Shown piece by piece: positions 1-7,488 of a stretch of DNA of 54,341 nt. Position 1 is the stretch's first letter, and each line of letters opens with the position of its first letter. The notes under the pieces were generated by a model that had not been told where the DNA came from, did no database searches, and saw only the letters and a list, made by a program, of their open reading frames with translations. The DNA is from an uncultured Oscillospiraceae bacterium. GTDB lineage: Bacteria > Bacillota > Clostridia > Oscillospirales > Ruminococcaceae. The position numbers and the translations under genes are program-made. The DNA is taken from assembly GCA_910577365.1 (NCBI GenBank), contig CAJTMU010000011.1, forward strand, positions 1-54,341. The letters run 5' to 3'.

Positions 1-6
1 ACCCCT

Positions 7-76
7 GATTATGCAAAGTTCAAAAGAGCCTATACCCTATAAAATCAGCAAAAGTGTAGGCTCAACTTTGCATAAT
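7..76. repeat. Imperfect long inverted repeat
   Basis: The arms ATTATGCAAAGTT (8-20) and AACTTTGCATAAT (64-76) are exact reverse complements. Inside them GAGCCTATAC (26-35) faces GTGTAGGCTC (54-63). The repeat begins a few bases after the parA remnant breaks off, so it may be the end of an element inserted into parA. No transposase is attached to it in the window. Confidence 0.6.
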
Positions 77-79
77 AAC

Positions 80-139
80 TTACTTTTCATAACCCACACC
101 GCCTTTCTGGTTGGCGATGGCGATGATTTGCGTGTTCAA
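80..139 (-). pseudogene. ParA/Soj ATPase N-terminal remnant
   Basis: On the minus strand a TTG start at 139, preceded by a GAGGTG ribosome-binding site, reads MNTQIIAIANQKGGVGYEK and then stops. NTQIIAIANQKGGVG is the first strand and deviant Walker A loop of ParA-family partition ATPases, which normally continues as GKTTT. Here the reading leaves the family exactly after GGVG, at the edge of the inverted repeat at 7-76. ParA ATPases segregate chromosomes, plasmids or integrative elements, but this 19-codon stub cannot bind or hydrolyse ATP. It is most likely a parA gene cut by an insertion or deletion. The ORF is too short for routine gene finders; the match rests on the strongly conserved motif. 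Confidence 0.7.
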
Positions 140-164
140 GATAATCACCTCGTTTCTTGGTATG

Positions 165-201
165 AAAAAAGGGAGAATGTGACCGGAATCAACATTCTCC
201 C
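165..201 (-). terminator. Rho-independent terminator upstream of the parA stub
   Basis: GGGAGAATGT (171-180) pairs with ACATTCTCCC (192-201) as a 10-bp stem with an 11-base loop. On the minus strand it is followed by a run of six T (165-170). It lies just upstream of the TTG start of the parA remnant, so it ends an earlier minus-strand transcript or acts as a leader attenuator. Confidence 0.65.
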
Positions 202-327
202 TTAGAAACGATATGTGATTGTGCAATAATCTGTCTTTTGTGAGGTTAGCTTTTGAGAGCCATCTCGCCGCAAACCCGCATGAATACTGGATTTTTGCCT
301 GTTTGCTTTCCCTTTCCCCAATAACCT

Positions 328-1566
328 GTGTTCAACGAAATGTACGCCCGCGACGTATCCAAGAAAACCAAGGCGGCGAAAAAAGCCAAGGCGCGCGACG
401 GTCAATTCATCGGCTCGAAGGCTTCATTCGGTTACAAGATCGATCCCGCCGACCGTCATCATCTGATAGTCGACGAGCCTGCCGCGCAGGTGGTAAAGCG
501 GATATTCAGGCTTGCCGCCGAGGGAATTGGCTACAATAAAATGGCGAAAATGTTCCGCTAGGAAAAGGTGCTTACGCCTATCGCTTACTTCAACAAAAAC
601 AATCCCGACTACTTCAAAAGCGATTACTGGCGTAAGGAATTCGACTGGCACGTTACCTCGATACGCGCGATTCTGGACAACGAGGTCTATCTCGGTCAGC
701 TTGTTTACGGCAAGCGACGCAACAAATCCATAAAGAGTAAGGAAAAGGTAAAGAACCCGCGTGAGGAATGGATAATTGCCGAGAACTGCCATGAGCCTAT
801 CATCACAAAGGAGCTTTGGGATACGGTTCACCGAATACTAAGCGCGAAACACCGTCCCGCTAAGAACGGCGAGGTTCAGATGTTCGCGGGGCTGCTCTAC
901 TGCGCGGACTGCGGTCACTGTCTCACCTACTCGCAAAAGCAGCGCGCCGACGGGACTTATCACGGCTCGTATTCATGCTGGATGTACAAGACCCACGGCA
1001 AGGAATACTGCGCGTCGCACTACATCACATTCGATGTGATATACGATATTGTGTTGACGGATATACGCAGAAATCTGTTCCGATACCGCTATGACAGCAA
1101 AAAATTCGCGGAGTTTCTCGGGAGCAAATACAAGTCGATGACCGACAAGACGATGAAGCGGCTTGAGAGCGAATACGGACAAAAGCAGCGGCGCTGTGAC
1201 GAGCTGAACCGAATACTGTGCAAGCTGTACGAGGACAATGCGCTCGGGAAGATACCCGACAGCCGCTACGAGCTTATGACCGCGGAATATGAAGCCGAGC
1301 AAGCGGAGATCAGGAAAACACTCCCCGGCTTGGCGGCACAGCTTGACGAACTGAAACGCGGCGCGGATTCATCGGCTAAATTTATAAATGTTATCCGCAA
1401 GTACACCGATGTGGAGAAGCTAGACGCGGCGATACTGAATGAGCTTATTGACAAGATCGTTGTTCACCACAAGGAAAAATCGGACGACGGCAGAACCTAT
1501 CAGCAGATCGAAATTTTTTACAGGTTCGTCGGAAAGCTGGACGCGGCAATTGAAAAGGCGGCATAA
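328..1566 (+). pseudogene. Large serine recombinase, N-terminally truncated, internal amber stop
   Basis: Large serine recombinases integrate and excise conjugative elements and phages through a catalytic serine in an N-terminal resolvase domain. That domain is missing: the recognisable part starts at FNEMYARDVSKKTK, a stop codon precedes the GTG at 328, and nothing resolvase-like lies upstream. The Recombinase domain follows (SKASFGYKID, then RAILDNEVYLGQLVYGK), then a zinc ribbon (CADCGH, a later SYSCW and EYCASHY), then a coiled-coil tail rich in E, K and R. A TAG at 559-561 interrupts the frame after NKMAKMFR, and homology resumes directly at EKVLTPIAYFNKN. It is therefore truncated and broken, and should be inactive. 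It marks the decayed end of an integrative element. Confidence 0.85.
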
Positions 1567-1633
1567 GCACCGGCAAACGGAACTGTAAAAAGAATATTAA
1601 CGAACGGATTTGATCTCCTTATCAACAACACAT

Positions 1634-1665
1634 GGTCGGGGGTTCGAGTCCGTTCACCAGCTCCA
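1634..1665 (+). tRNA. tRNA-Thr 3' fragment (probable attachment site)
   Basis: The bases form the 3' end of a tRNA: GGTC, a T-arm with loop TTCGAGT, then acceptor strand CACCAGC, T73 and an encoded CCA. The acceptor sequence suggests tRNA-Thr, whose 5' end would start GCTGGTG, but no 5' half lies upstream. A terminator follows at once (1675-1706). This is the layout of an element boundary: the 3' end of the tRNA is duplicated at the junction, with element DNA to the left and original downstream DNA to the right. A deletion fragment is the alternative. Confidence 0.65.
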
Positions 1666-1674
1666 CAAAATGTG

Positions 1675-1706
1675 AACAGTTTGGCGTTGCCAAGCTGTTT
1701 TTTCTT
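1675..1706 (+). terminator. Rho-independent terminator after tRNA fragment
   Basis: AACAGTTTGGC (1675-1685) and GCCAAGCTGTT (1689-1699) form an 11-bp stem with one G-T pair and a 3-base loop, followed by TTTTTCTT. It probably terminated the original tRNA gene. Confidence 0.8.
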
Positions 1707-1719
1707 GTAGCTTTAGCGC

Positions 1720-2440
1720 AAAAAACCACCGGCTGAGCCGGTAGAATAAAAATCTTTAGATATTAAGCAAAAAGGAACCTCCCGTGTTATAATAGGTGTA
1801 GGTTTGGCGACCACATCTAAAAAACAAAGGAGGATGTCAAATGGATGACAATCATAGTTTATCACATTCCAAGTGGAATTGCAAGTACCATATAGTATTT
1901 GCACCGAAATATAGGAGGCAAATAATATATGGGCAGATAAAGGCGGACATAGGGAAGATACTGCGGCAGTTGTGTGAACAGAAGAAAGTAAACATAATAG
2001 AAGCAGAAGCGTGTCCGGATCATATACATATGTTGGTGGAGATACCACCGCATATGAGCGTGGCAAGCTTTATGGGATATTTGAAAGGGAAGGGTTCTCT
2101 GATGATATTTGATAGACACGCGAATTTAAAGTACAAGTATGGCAACCGGCATTTCTGGTGCAGAGGTTACTATGTTGACACGGTAGGAAAGAATAAGAAA
2201 GCGATAGAGGAGTATATACGCAATCAACTGACCGAGGACATAGCAAATGACCAGATAACGTTGAAAGAGTACATTGACCCGTTTACGGGTCGCAAGAACC
2301 AGTAAGCAAAAGAACAGCCGCTTAAGCGGCTGCTCGTGAATAAGATGCGGTTGCCAGATCTTTCAATGCGCCTTCAGGCGCAAGCCGGTACCAGGCGCTT
2401 GAAGCGCCAGTGCAAACCACGCGTTTCACGCGTGGTTATG
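1720..2440 (+). mobile_element. IS200-type insertion sequence
   Basis: One transposase gene (1841-2305) is flanked by non-identical hairpins and has no terminal inverted repeats, as in the IS200/IS605 family. The left hairpin is ACCGGC-TGA-GCCGGT (1728-1742). The right side carries GCGCC-TTCA-GGCGC (2368-2381), GGCGC-TTGAA-GCGCC (2394-2408) and AACCACGCG-TTTCA-CGCGTGGTT (2415-2437). These elements move as single-stranded circles and make no target duplication, so exact ends cannot be fixed from one copy. The element sits directly after the tRNA terminator, and part of an intergenic repeat follows it at 2443. Confidence 0.8.
1841..2305 (+). CDS. tnpA: IS200-like transposase (Y1 HUH)
   Basis: This 154-residue protein has the usual length of IS200 TnpA, a single-domain Y1 HUH nuclease that cuts and rejoins single-stranded hairpins. 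It opens with SKWNCKYHIVFAPKYRR, the conserved first strand. The HUH metal-binding pair is in CPDHIHML near residue 60. The tyrosine nucleophile lies in the helix following FWCRGYYVDTVGKN near residue 110. The start follows AAGGAGG eight bases upstream. The frame is intact, so the element may still be active. No accessory TnpB gene is present. An 18-base palindrome at 2315-2332, just past the stop, could end its transcript. Confidence 0.93.
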   Translation: MDDNHSLSHSKWNCKYHIVFAPKYRRQIIYGQIKADIGKILRQLCEQKKVNIIEAEACPDHIHMLVEIPPHMSVASFMGYLKGKGSLMIFDRHANLKYKYGNRHFWCRGYYVDTVGKNKKAIEEYIRNQLTEDIANDQITLKEYIDPFTGRKNQ

Positions 2441-2442
2441 AT

Positions 2443-2495
2443 TGAAATTTTATGCGATGACGTTGCGTGGCATTTAGACTTTTTCTACAAGCTGA
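2443..2495 (+). repeat. Partial copy of the intergenic repeat family
   Basis: GAAATTTTATGCGATGACGT, then TTGCGTGG and CTTTTTCTACAAGCTG, match the right-hand part of the dispersed repeat seen at 7091, 20008 and 48850. The palindromic centre is absent. It starts right after the IS200 right end, so the insertion may have removed or displaced the rest. Confidence 0.55.
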
Positions 2496-2547
2496 AATCA
2501 TAAAAATATCCGCGGCGCTTGTCCGCGGATATTTTTATGATTTCAGC
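2491..2547. terminator. Bidirectional terminator, 25-bp perfect hairpin
   Basis: The arms 2491-2515 and 2523-2547 are perfect reverse complements of 25 bases around a 7-base loop. The stem has a GC-rich top (CCGCGG) and an A/T-rich base, so it can act on either strand. It ends ferredoxin transcription on the minus strand and would insulate it from the IS200 side. Confidence 0.8.
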
Positions 2548-2569
2548 CTTTCACCCAATGCCGCGTTGG

Positions 2570-2755
2570 TCAATCAACCTTTATGACCTCCACAGGGCAG
2601 CTCTGGGCAGCCGAGAGCGCACTGTCAGAGTTCTGGGCAGTCACTTCTCCGCACACCTCTGACAGTCCGTCGTCCGCTATCCTGAAAACCTCGGGGCACA
2701 TCTCCGCGCAGACTCCGCAGCCTATGCAGCCATCTCTGTCGACCGTTACTTTCAT
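2570..2755 (-). CDS. Single-cluster [4Fe-4S] ferredoxin
   Basis: This 61-residue protein carries CIGCGVCAEMCP near the N-terminus and a distal CPVEVI, giving the four cysteines (three in CxxCxxC plus the C near residue 53) for one [4Fe-4S] cluster. Such small soluble ferredoxins pass single low-potential electrons between oxidoreductases in anaerobes. The size is normal for the single-cluster type; the second cluster motif of clostridial 2[4Fe-4S] ferredoxins is absent. AAGGAGG lies just upstream of the ATG. It is transcribed alone, diverging from the rpsF operon, and ends at the 25-bp hairpin. Confidence 0.92.
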   Translation of the reverse strand: MKVTVDRDGCIGCGVCAEMCPEVFRIADDGLSEVCGEVTAQNSDSALSAAQSCPVEVIKVD

Positions 2756-2885
2756 TTTCTTTTCCTCCTTGAAGAAGTTGGCATTTACTGCCTTAAGCCC
2801 TATTATTGCCGCCCTGTTCGGTATTATTCACGTGCGGTATCCCATGCTTCTTTTGCCATATCGCAGAAAAAGTTTTGCACCCCCC

Positions 2886-2914
2886 TTGACAATTCGGGAC
2901 GAATTTGTTATAAT
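2886..2914 (+). promoter_or_regulatory. Sigma-A promoter of rpsF-ssb-rpsR
   Basis: TTGACA (2886-2891) and TATAAT (2909-2914) are both perfect and 17 bp apart. The predicted transcript has a leader of roughly 70 bases with an AAGGC/GCCTT hairpin around 2924-2939. Some bacteria control this operon through S6-S18 binding to the leader; that motif was not confirmed here. Confidence 0.92.
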
Positions 2915-2992
2915 TATGTAGTTAAGGCAAAAAAGCCTTATTCCTTTCTCGCGCTTAAGCGTGGGATATATATCCATAAGGAGGTGCTTAAA

Positions 2993-3298
2993 ATGGCAAA
3001 ATTAGCAGAAAAGTACGAGGCAGTCGTTGTTTTTTCTCTGAAAAAAGACGAGGAGCAGATAAAGGCTCTTACCGCCAAGTTTACTGACCTTATCAAGGCG
3101 AACGGCACGCTTGCCGACGTTGACGAATGGGGAAAGAGAAAGCTCGCTTACGAGATAAACTACGAGTCCGAGGGCTATTATGTACTCTTCCATTTCGAGT
3201 CGAAGCCCGATTTCCCTGCGGAGCTGGAGCGCGTACTGAACATCACTGACGGCGTTCTGCGCTTCATCGTTGTTCTTGCTCAGGAAGGCAAGCACTGA
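2993..3298 (+). CDS. rpsF: 30S ribosomal protein S6
   Basis: S6 binds 16S rRNA in the platform of the 30S subunit as a partner of S18. The 101-residue product begins MAKLAEKYEAVVVFSL and has the S6 pattern: LTAKFTDLIKANG, DEWGKRKLAYEIN and a final strand near GVLRFIVVL. The ATG at 2993 is chosen because a GTG nine bases earlier lies inside the AAGGAGGTG ribosome-binding site. It is the first gene of the conserved rpsF-ssb-rpsR operon. Confidence 0.97.
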   Translation: MAKLAEKYEAVVVFSLKKDEEQIKALTAKFTDLIKANGTLADVDEWGKRKLAYEINYESEGYYVLFHFESKPDFPAELERVLNITDGVLRFIVVLAQEGKH

Positions 3299-3374
3299 TA
3301 AAAGCCTTTGGCTTTATCGGAGTTTCCGCAAAAAAGATTTTTTGGTCGGCGTGACATAACAGGAGGTACGTTTA

Positions 3375-3821
3375 ATGTACAACAAGGTGATTATGATGGG
3401 TCGTATAGTAAACGATCTTGAATTAAAGACCACTCCTCAAGGGGTAAGCGTTTGCTCTTTCCGTATCGCGGTAGACAGGCGCTTTCAGAACAAGGGTGAG
3501 GAAAAGAAATCCGATTTTTTCAACGTAGTTGCGTGGCGTCAGCAGGCGGAATTTGTAACCAAGTACTTCCATAAGGGCCGTTCGATCCTTGTAGAGGGTG
3601 AAATGACCACAAGACAGTACACGGATAAAAACGGAAATCCCTCAACATGGTATGAAATAGTAGCGGACAGGCTGTCCTTTACACCCGAGCCGAAGCAGCA
3701 GGGCGCTTACAGTGATACCTATTCGGCACCGCCCCCCGCCGCACCGCCTCAGCAGGCGTCGTCTCAGATGCCCGCGCCTGATTTTACGGCGGCGGACTCC
3801 GACGACGATTATCCATTCTGA
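3375..3821 (+). CDS. ssb: Single-stranded DNA-binding protein
   Basis: SSB coats single-stranded DNA during replication and repair and recruits partner proteins. Residues 1-105 form the OB fold (MYNKVIMMGRIVNDLELK, FFNVVAWRQQAEFVTKYF, GRSILVEGEMTTRQY). A proline- and glutamine-rich linker then leads to the acidic tip SDDDYPF, the docking peptide for partners. The length of 148 is typical of Firmicutes. AGGAGG precedes the ATG. Its place between rpsF and rpsR is the standard one, so expression follows the ribosomal promoter. Confidence 0.97.
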   Translation: MYNKVIMMGRIVNDLELKTTPQGVSVCSFRIAVDRRFQNKGEEKKSDFFNVVAWRQQAEFVTKYFHKGRSILVEGEMTTRQYTDKNGNPSTWYEIVADRLSFTPEPKQQGAYSDTYSAPPPAAPPQQASSQMPAPDFTAADSDDDYPF

Positions 3822-3843
3822 TAAAATAAGGAGGTTCAGTATC

Positions 3844-4092
3844 ATGGCTGAAAAGTTTGAAAAATCTGCTCGTCCCGTAAAGCGTGCCAGAAAAAAGGTG
3901 TGCCAGTTCTGCGCGGACAGAGTTGAGTTTATCGATTACAAAGACGTTGCTAAGCTTAAAAAGTGCATGACCGAGCGCGCGAAGATTCTTCCCCGCCGCG
4001 TTACAGGCTGCTGCGCTTACCACCAGAGAGAGCTTACGGTAGCTATCAAGAGAGCAAGACAGATTGCTATCATTCCTTACGTAGCTGATTGA
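3844..4092 (+). CDS. rpsR: 30S ribosomal protein S18
   Basis: S18 pairs with S6 on the 30S platform. The 82-residue product starts MAEKFEKSARPVKRARKKV at an ATG behind AAGGAGG. Two pairs of cysteines, CQFC near residue 20 and the CC of TGCCAYHQREL near residue 58, suggest the zinc-binding form. The C-terminus AIKRARQIAIIPYV is the signature helix. It closes the operon and is followed by a strong terminator. Confidence 0.97.
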   Translation: MAEKFEKSARPVKRARKKVCQFCADRVEFIDYKDVAKLKKCMTERAKILPRRVTGCCAYHQRELTVAIKRARQIAIIPYVAD

Positions 4093-4145
4093 TTTAAAAT
4101 TAAAGCTGCCCGCTTTCTGCGCGGCAAAAATTATTTGTTTATCCT

Positions 4146-4182
4146 GAGGGGTTACGCGATATTCTGCGTAACCCCTCTTTTT
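4146..4182 (+). terminator. Terminator of rpsF-ssb-rpsR
   Basis: GAGGGGTTACGC (4146-4157) and GCGTAACCCCTC (4166-4177) form a perfect 12-bp stem with an 8-base loop, followed by TTTTTA. Confidence 0.93.
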
Positions 4183-4276
4183 ATATTCATTCTGATAACA
4201 TTTCTTGATTCGGCTCTCATAAAATCGGTCTTAACCGCATAAATTCTTATAAAAACCAATATCACGGAGGTATTTT

Positions 4277-5680
4277 ATGGACGATATGAAAAGGCTGATA
4301 GAAAAGTACAAGCAGGAGCTGATGGAATACAGCAAGGCGGCGGCGCCAAAGGAAAATCTTACATTTCCCGAGATGATTGAAGAAAAAGAGGCCGCTCAGA
4401 ATACGGTTGAGCAAACGGAAATCAGCGACCGCGCAGAAGTTCCTGCTGTTACGGAAATGTCCCCTCCGACTGCGGAGAGCGATGAGAAGCTTAACTGCGA
4501 GGGTGAACCTGTCCCGGGAACGGTATATGTTCCTCCTCAGGCGCCTGCCGAGCAGTCTGCTGAAGAGAAACCCGCCGAGGAAGCCCCCGTTCCGGAGGAT
4601 TATGATGAACTGACTCCGGTTACATTTGCCGGTGAAGCGGCGGGCACATCAGGTGACCGGATAAGCGAACGGCCCGCGGCTGAAAATTTACAGCCAAACA
4701 GAGCTGATAATATTCCTCCAATACAAGAGGAGGCTCGCAGCAAACCTGCAGAGCGCACGGAAGCCGCTCAAAGACCTGTTAGAAAGCCCGAGATCATTGG
4801 TTATGTAGGCGATAATGAAGGTTTGTTTGATTATGACAGCATCTTCGGCGATATGTTAGGTGAGGCGCGTGTATCGGACAGGCGTGTACCGCCCGCAGAT
4901 GCTCCGCGTCATAATGATTTGCCGTCCCAGAACGGCATTTCCAATGGTAATACTGTGGGCAGCCTTGCCCGGGGAAAGGAACTGGAATTTTCGGGAGAGA
5001 TTTCCGGTGTTACGGATAATTCTCCGCAGGAGCCTATTCCCCAGTCAACTCCCGCGGGAAGCGTTACTCCAAAACGTGCGGAAAGGATAATCGAGCGACC
5101 CATAACCGGACGTCCAAGTGAGCAGCTTACTGGCAGGAGCTTTGAAAACAGCGAAACCACTCAGAATTCGCGCAGTGATATAAGACCTTTGCATGATGGA
5201 ACAGCTCCTGCCGATCTTCCTCCAGGCAGTCCGGCCTATTCAAATCTTCAGGATTTTGTGCCAACTGATGAGTATGAGGGAGACGGTGAAAATCAACAGA
5301 GCAATAATTTCCGCTTTCATGTATACACCGCCCGTGACGCGCTGCCGATCAAGGGTGCTGTCTGCATTATCAAGAGAAAGAGCAACGGCGGATATGTCAC
5401 CCTGCACAGGCTTGTCACCGATATAAGCGGTCAGACGAATCCCGTATCGCTTCCTGCGCCGTCCGCAAGTCTCTCCCAGTTTCCCGGCAATACCGTTCAG
5501 CCCTATGCGCTTTATGACGCGGAGGTCAGCGCCAAGGGCTATAATACGGTAGAAATAAAGAATATCCCTGTTTTTGAGGGGGTTCTGTCGGTGCAGCGCG
5601 TTGCCATGATACCACAGACAAAGGAAAACATTACCGAAATTATTGACGAGCAAGAAACGAATATGAACGGAGGTAAATAA
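4277..5680 (+). CDS. Pro/Glu-rich protein with C-terminal beta-sandwich-like domain
   Basis: I do not recognise a named family. Residues 1-350 are low-complexity, rich in E, P, A and S, with basic patches, and look disordered. From about residue 345 (FRFHVYTARDALPIKGAVC) to 455 the sequence resembles carboxypeptidase-regulatory-like beta-sandwiches: strands around IKRKSNGGYVTLHRLVTD, then LYDAEVSAKGYNTVEIKN. There is no signal peptide or membrane segment, so it starts in the cytoplasm. The ATG follows ACGGAGG, and the stop directly abuts the next start, indicating translational coupling to the SpoIID/peptidoglycan-binding protein. I infer a partner or scaffold for that protein, perhaps in the spore envelope. 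Confidence 0.75.
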   Translation: MDDMKRLIEKYKQELMEYSKAAAPKENLTFPEMIEEKEAAQNTVEQTEISDRAEVPAVTEMSPPTAESDEKLNCEGEPVPGTVYVPPQAPAEQSAEEKPAEEAPVPEDYDELTPVTFAGEAAGTSGDRISERPAAENLQPNRADNIPPIQEEARSKPAERTEAAQRPVRKPEIIGYVGDNEGLFDYDSIFGDMLGEARVSDRRVPPADAPRHNDLPSQNGISNGNTVGSLARGKELEFSGEISGVTDNSPQEPIPQSTPAGSVTPKRAERIIERPITGRPSEQLTGRSFENSETTQNSRSDIRPLHDGTAPADLPPGSPAYSNLQDFVPTDEYEGDGENQQSNNFRFHVYTARDALPIKGAVCIIKRKSNGGYVTLHRLVTDISGQTNPVSLPAPSASLSQFPGNTVQPYALYDAEVSAKGYNTVEIKNIPVFEGVLSVQRVAMIPQTKENITEIIDEQETNMNGGK

Positions 5681-7042
5681 ATGCCGCAGGTAAATCTCCC
5701 CTATATTCCCGAAACCATCACCGTCCACCTCGGTACTCCCGACTCGGACGCCATGAATGTTTCGCTGACCTTTCCAAATTATATAAAGAACGTATGCTCC
5801 AGTGAGATATTCCCAACCTGGCCCGAATCGGCGCTGCGCGCGAACATATACGTTCAGATTACATTCGCGCTTAATAGGGTATACACTGAATGGTACCGCA
5901 GCCGCGGGTATAATTTTGACATAACAAGCTCGACGCAGTATGATCAGGCGTTTGTGTATGGACGTGATATTTTTAATAACATCAGCAATATTGTTGATGA
6001 GATATTCAACAACTATGTTGTAAGACAGGGCAGCGTGGAACCGCTTTTCACCCAATTCTGCAACGGCACCAGCGTAACCTGCCAGGGACTGTCGCAATGG
6101 GGAACGGTAACTCTTGCCAACCGCGGAATGACCCCTTATGAGATATTGCAGTATTATTACGGCGACGATATAAATATCGTCCGCAACGCTCCGATAGCCT
6201 CCTATACCGAAAGCTACCCCGGCACGCCATTCGGCTTTGGTTCGTCGGGAAATGAGGTAAGAACGATTCAGATGGAAATGAACCGAATCAGCAACAACTA
6301 TCCCGCCATCAATAAAATCGTCCCTGCCAACGGAGTATACGGCGAAAGCACAGTTGAAGCGGTGAGGACATTTCAGGGGGTATTCGGGCTGCCGCAGACA
6401 GGCATAATAAACAAAGCGACATGGTATCAGATAAAATATATTTTTGTGGCTGTCAAGGGTCTGTCGGAGCTTTCCGCGGAAGGGCTTACCGAGGAAGAAG
6501 TGACCAATCCTTACGAAGCTACCATACAGCTGGGTTCCTATGGCAATGAGGTTAGGCAGGTGCAGTATTTCCTCAATGTTATCGCATATTTTAACCCCGC
6601 TGTGCCCACCGTATCCTCAGACGGGGTGTTTAACCGCGAGATGCAGCGTCAGGTCATAGCCTTTGAAGAATTTTACGGGCTTACACCCGATGGGATAGTA
6701 GATTTCCGTACATGGCAGCGAATGCGCAATATTTATCTTGACATACTTAAAACGCTTCCCGAGGGCTATACCGGAACGACCGCCGCGCTTTACCCCGGCT
6801 ACAATCTCACGCCGGGCATGAGGAACGACGATGTGCGTCTGCTCCAGACATATCTGCGGCTTATCGGGCAGAATATCAGCGGTATCCCCGTGGTGGACGT
6901 GACGGGATTTTTCGGTGAAAACACGGAAAACGCCGTAAGGATATTCCAGCAGCTTTACGGCATACCAGTTACGGGGATAGTGGGCGCTTCAACATGGGAT
7001 TCCATCGCCAAAGAGTACAACTATATCCGTTTCGGAACATGA
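5681..7042 (+). CDS. SpoIID-like protein with three peptidoglycan-binding domains
   Basis: Residues 30-165 show the SpoIID/LytB layout: FPNYIKNVCSSEIFPTWP, matching the family's SEMP region, and the C-terminal signature CQGLSQWGTVTLANRGMTPY followed by EILQYYYGDDINI. Three PG_binding_1 repeats follow, near 187-255 (GNEVRTIQMEMNRI), 282-350 (GNEVRQVQYFLNVI) and 375-447 (NDDVRLLQTYLRLIG), each with the family's G-x-x-T helix. SpoIID cleaves denuded glycan strands during engulfment. Whether the acidic catalytic residue is kept is unclear, because the N-terminal part is divergent. No signal peptide is visible, which is odd for a wall enzyme. It starts one base after the upstream stop. Confidence 0.8.
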   Translation: MPQVNLPYIPETITVHLGTPDSDAMNVSLTFPNYIKNVCSSEIFPTWPESALRANIYVQITFALNRVYTEWYRSRGYNFDITSSTQYDQAFVYGRDIFNNISNIVDEIFNNYVVRQGSVEPLFTQFCNGTSVTCQGLSQWGTVTLANRGMTPYEILQYYYGDDINIVRNAPIASYTESYPGTPFGFGSSGNEVRTIQMEMNRISNNYPAINKIVPANGVYGESTVEAVRTFQGVFGLPQTGIINKATWYQIKYIFVAVKGLSELSAEGLTEEEVTNPYEATIQLGSYGNEVRQVQYFLNVIAYFNPAVPTVSSDGVFNREMQRQVIAFEEFYGLTPDGIVDFRTWQRMRNIYLDILKTLPEGYTGTTAALYPGYNLTPGMRNDDVRLLQTYLRLIGQNISGIPVVDVTGFFGENTENAVRIFQQLYGIPVTGIVGASTWDSIAKEYNYIRFGT

Positions 7043-7047
7043 TATTA

Positions 7048-7073
7048 AGCGCGGGAGCAGTCGCTCCCGCGCT
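7048..7073 (+). terminator. Hairpin after the SpoIID-like gene
   Basis: AGCGCGGGAGC (7048-7058) and GCTCCCGCGCT (7063-7073) pair perfectly around a 4-base loop. The U-run is weak (TCAGCTTT), so termination may be partial. A repeat copy follows immediately. Confidence 0.65.
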
Positions 7074-7090
7074 TCAGCTTTATAAAGTGG

Positions 7091-7235
7091 TGATCTAAGC
7101 TGAATTATTTAAATTTAAAATTTCCTGCGACCCACCTGAATGCGTAACACTTCGCTGCACTGCGTGTTGTGCATTCAGGCTCTCGCGAAAGATTTCCAGT
7201 TTCAACATTGCGTTGCAATAACTTTTGCTGCAAGC
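7091..7235 (+). repeat. Intergenic palindromic repeat, copy A
   Basis: The element runs from ATCTAAGCTGAATTATTTAA, through a GC-rich palindrome (CACCTGAATGCGTAACACTT facing GTGTTGTGCATTCAGGC), to CTCGCGAAAGATTTCC and TTGCGTTGCAATAAC. Related copies lie near 12766, 20008, 27263, 45090 and 48850. It carries no gene; an 89-codon reading frame across it is chance. Confidence 0.8.
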
Positions 7236-7282
7236 TTAAGTGAGGGAGTAGTTGCTCACGCTCTATATTATATCTATATGAA

Positions 7283-7453
7283 TCAAGTTAGTATTGCACC
7301 AAGGTATGCTTTAAGCTGCTCTAAAGCGTTGCGTACTCTTTTATCGTCGTATGTCATACATTTCTTGCTTGTCTTAACGTTGTCAAAAGCCTGTCAGATA
7401 ACTTCATAGCATTCCTTTTTGTTATTTAGATAATAGTTCAGCTTTTGAGGCAT
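7283..7453 (-). pseudogene. Short decayed ORF with in-frame TGA
   Basis: On the minus strand an ATG at 7453 reads MPQKLNYYLNNKKECYEVI, meets TGA at 7396-7394, and continues in the same frame as QAFDNVKTSKKCMTYDDKRV to a natural stop at 7283. The two halves have similar composition (charged, helical), which suggests one small protein of about 56 residues broken by a nonsense change. No ribosome-binding site or family was recognised. The rest of this spacer shows nothing. Confidence 0.3.
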
Positions 7454-7488
7454 TCCAGTTAGGCTTTGATATGATATTTACGGAAATA

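Noticed and set aside
11..205. 64-codon plus-strand frame at the window start
   Set aside because: It covers the inverted repeat and the parA remnant on the other strand.
5240..6097. 285-codon minus-strand frame across the SpoIID-like gene
   Set aside because: It is a shadow of two genes with clear domains and good ribosome-binding sites.
7394..7396. Selenocysteine reading of the in-frame TGA
   Set aside because: The region shows no SECIS-like hairpin after the codon and no selenoprotein family; simple decay is more likely.
7140..7409. 89-codon frame after the SpoIID-like gene
   Set aside because: It runs through the palindromic repeat and a spacer; no ribosome site or homology.
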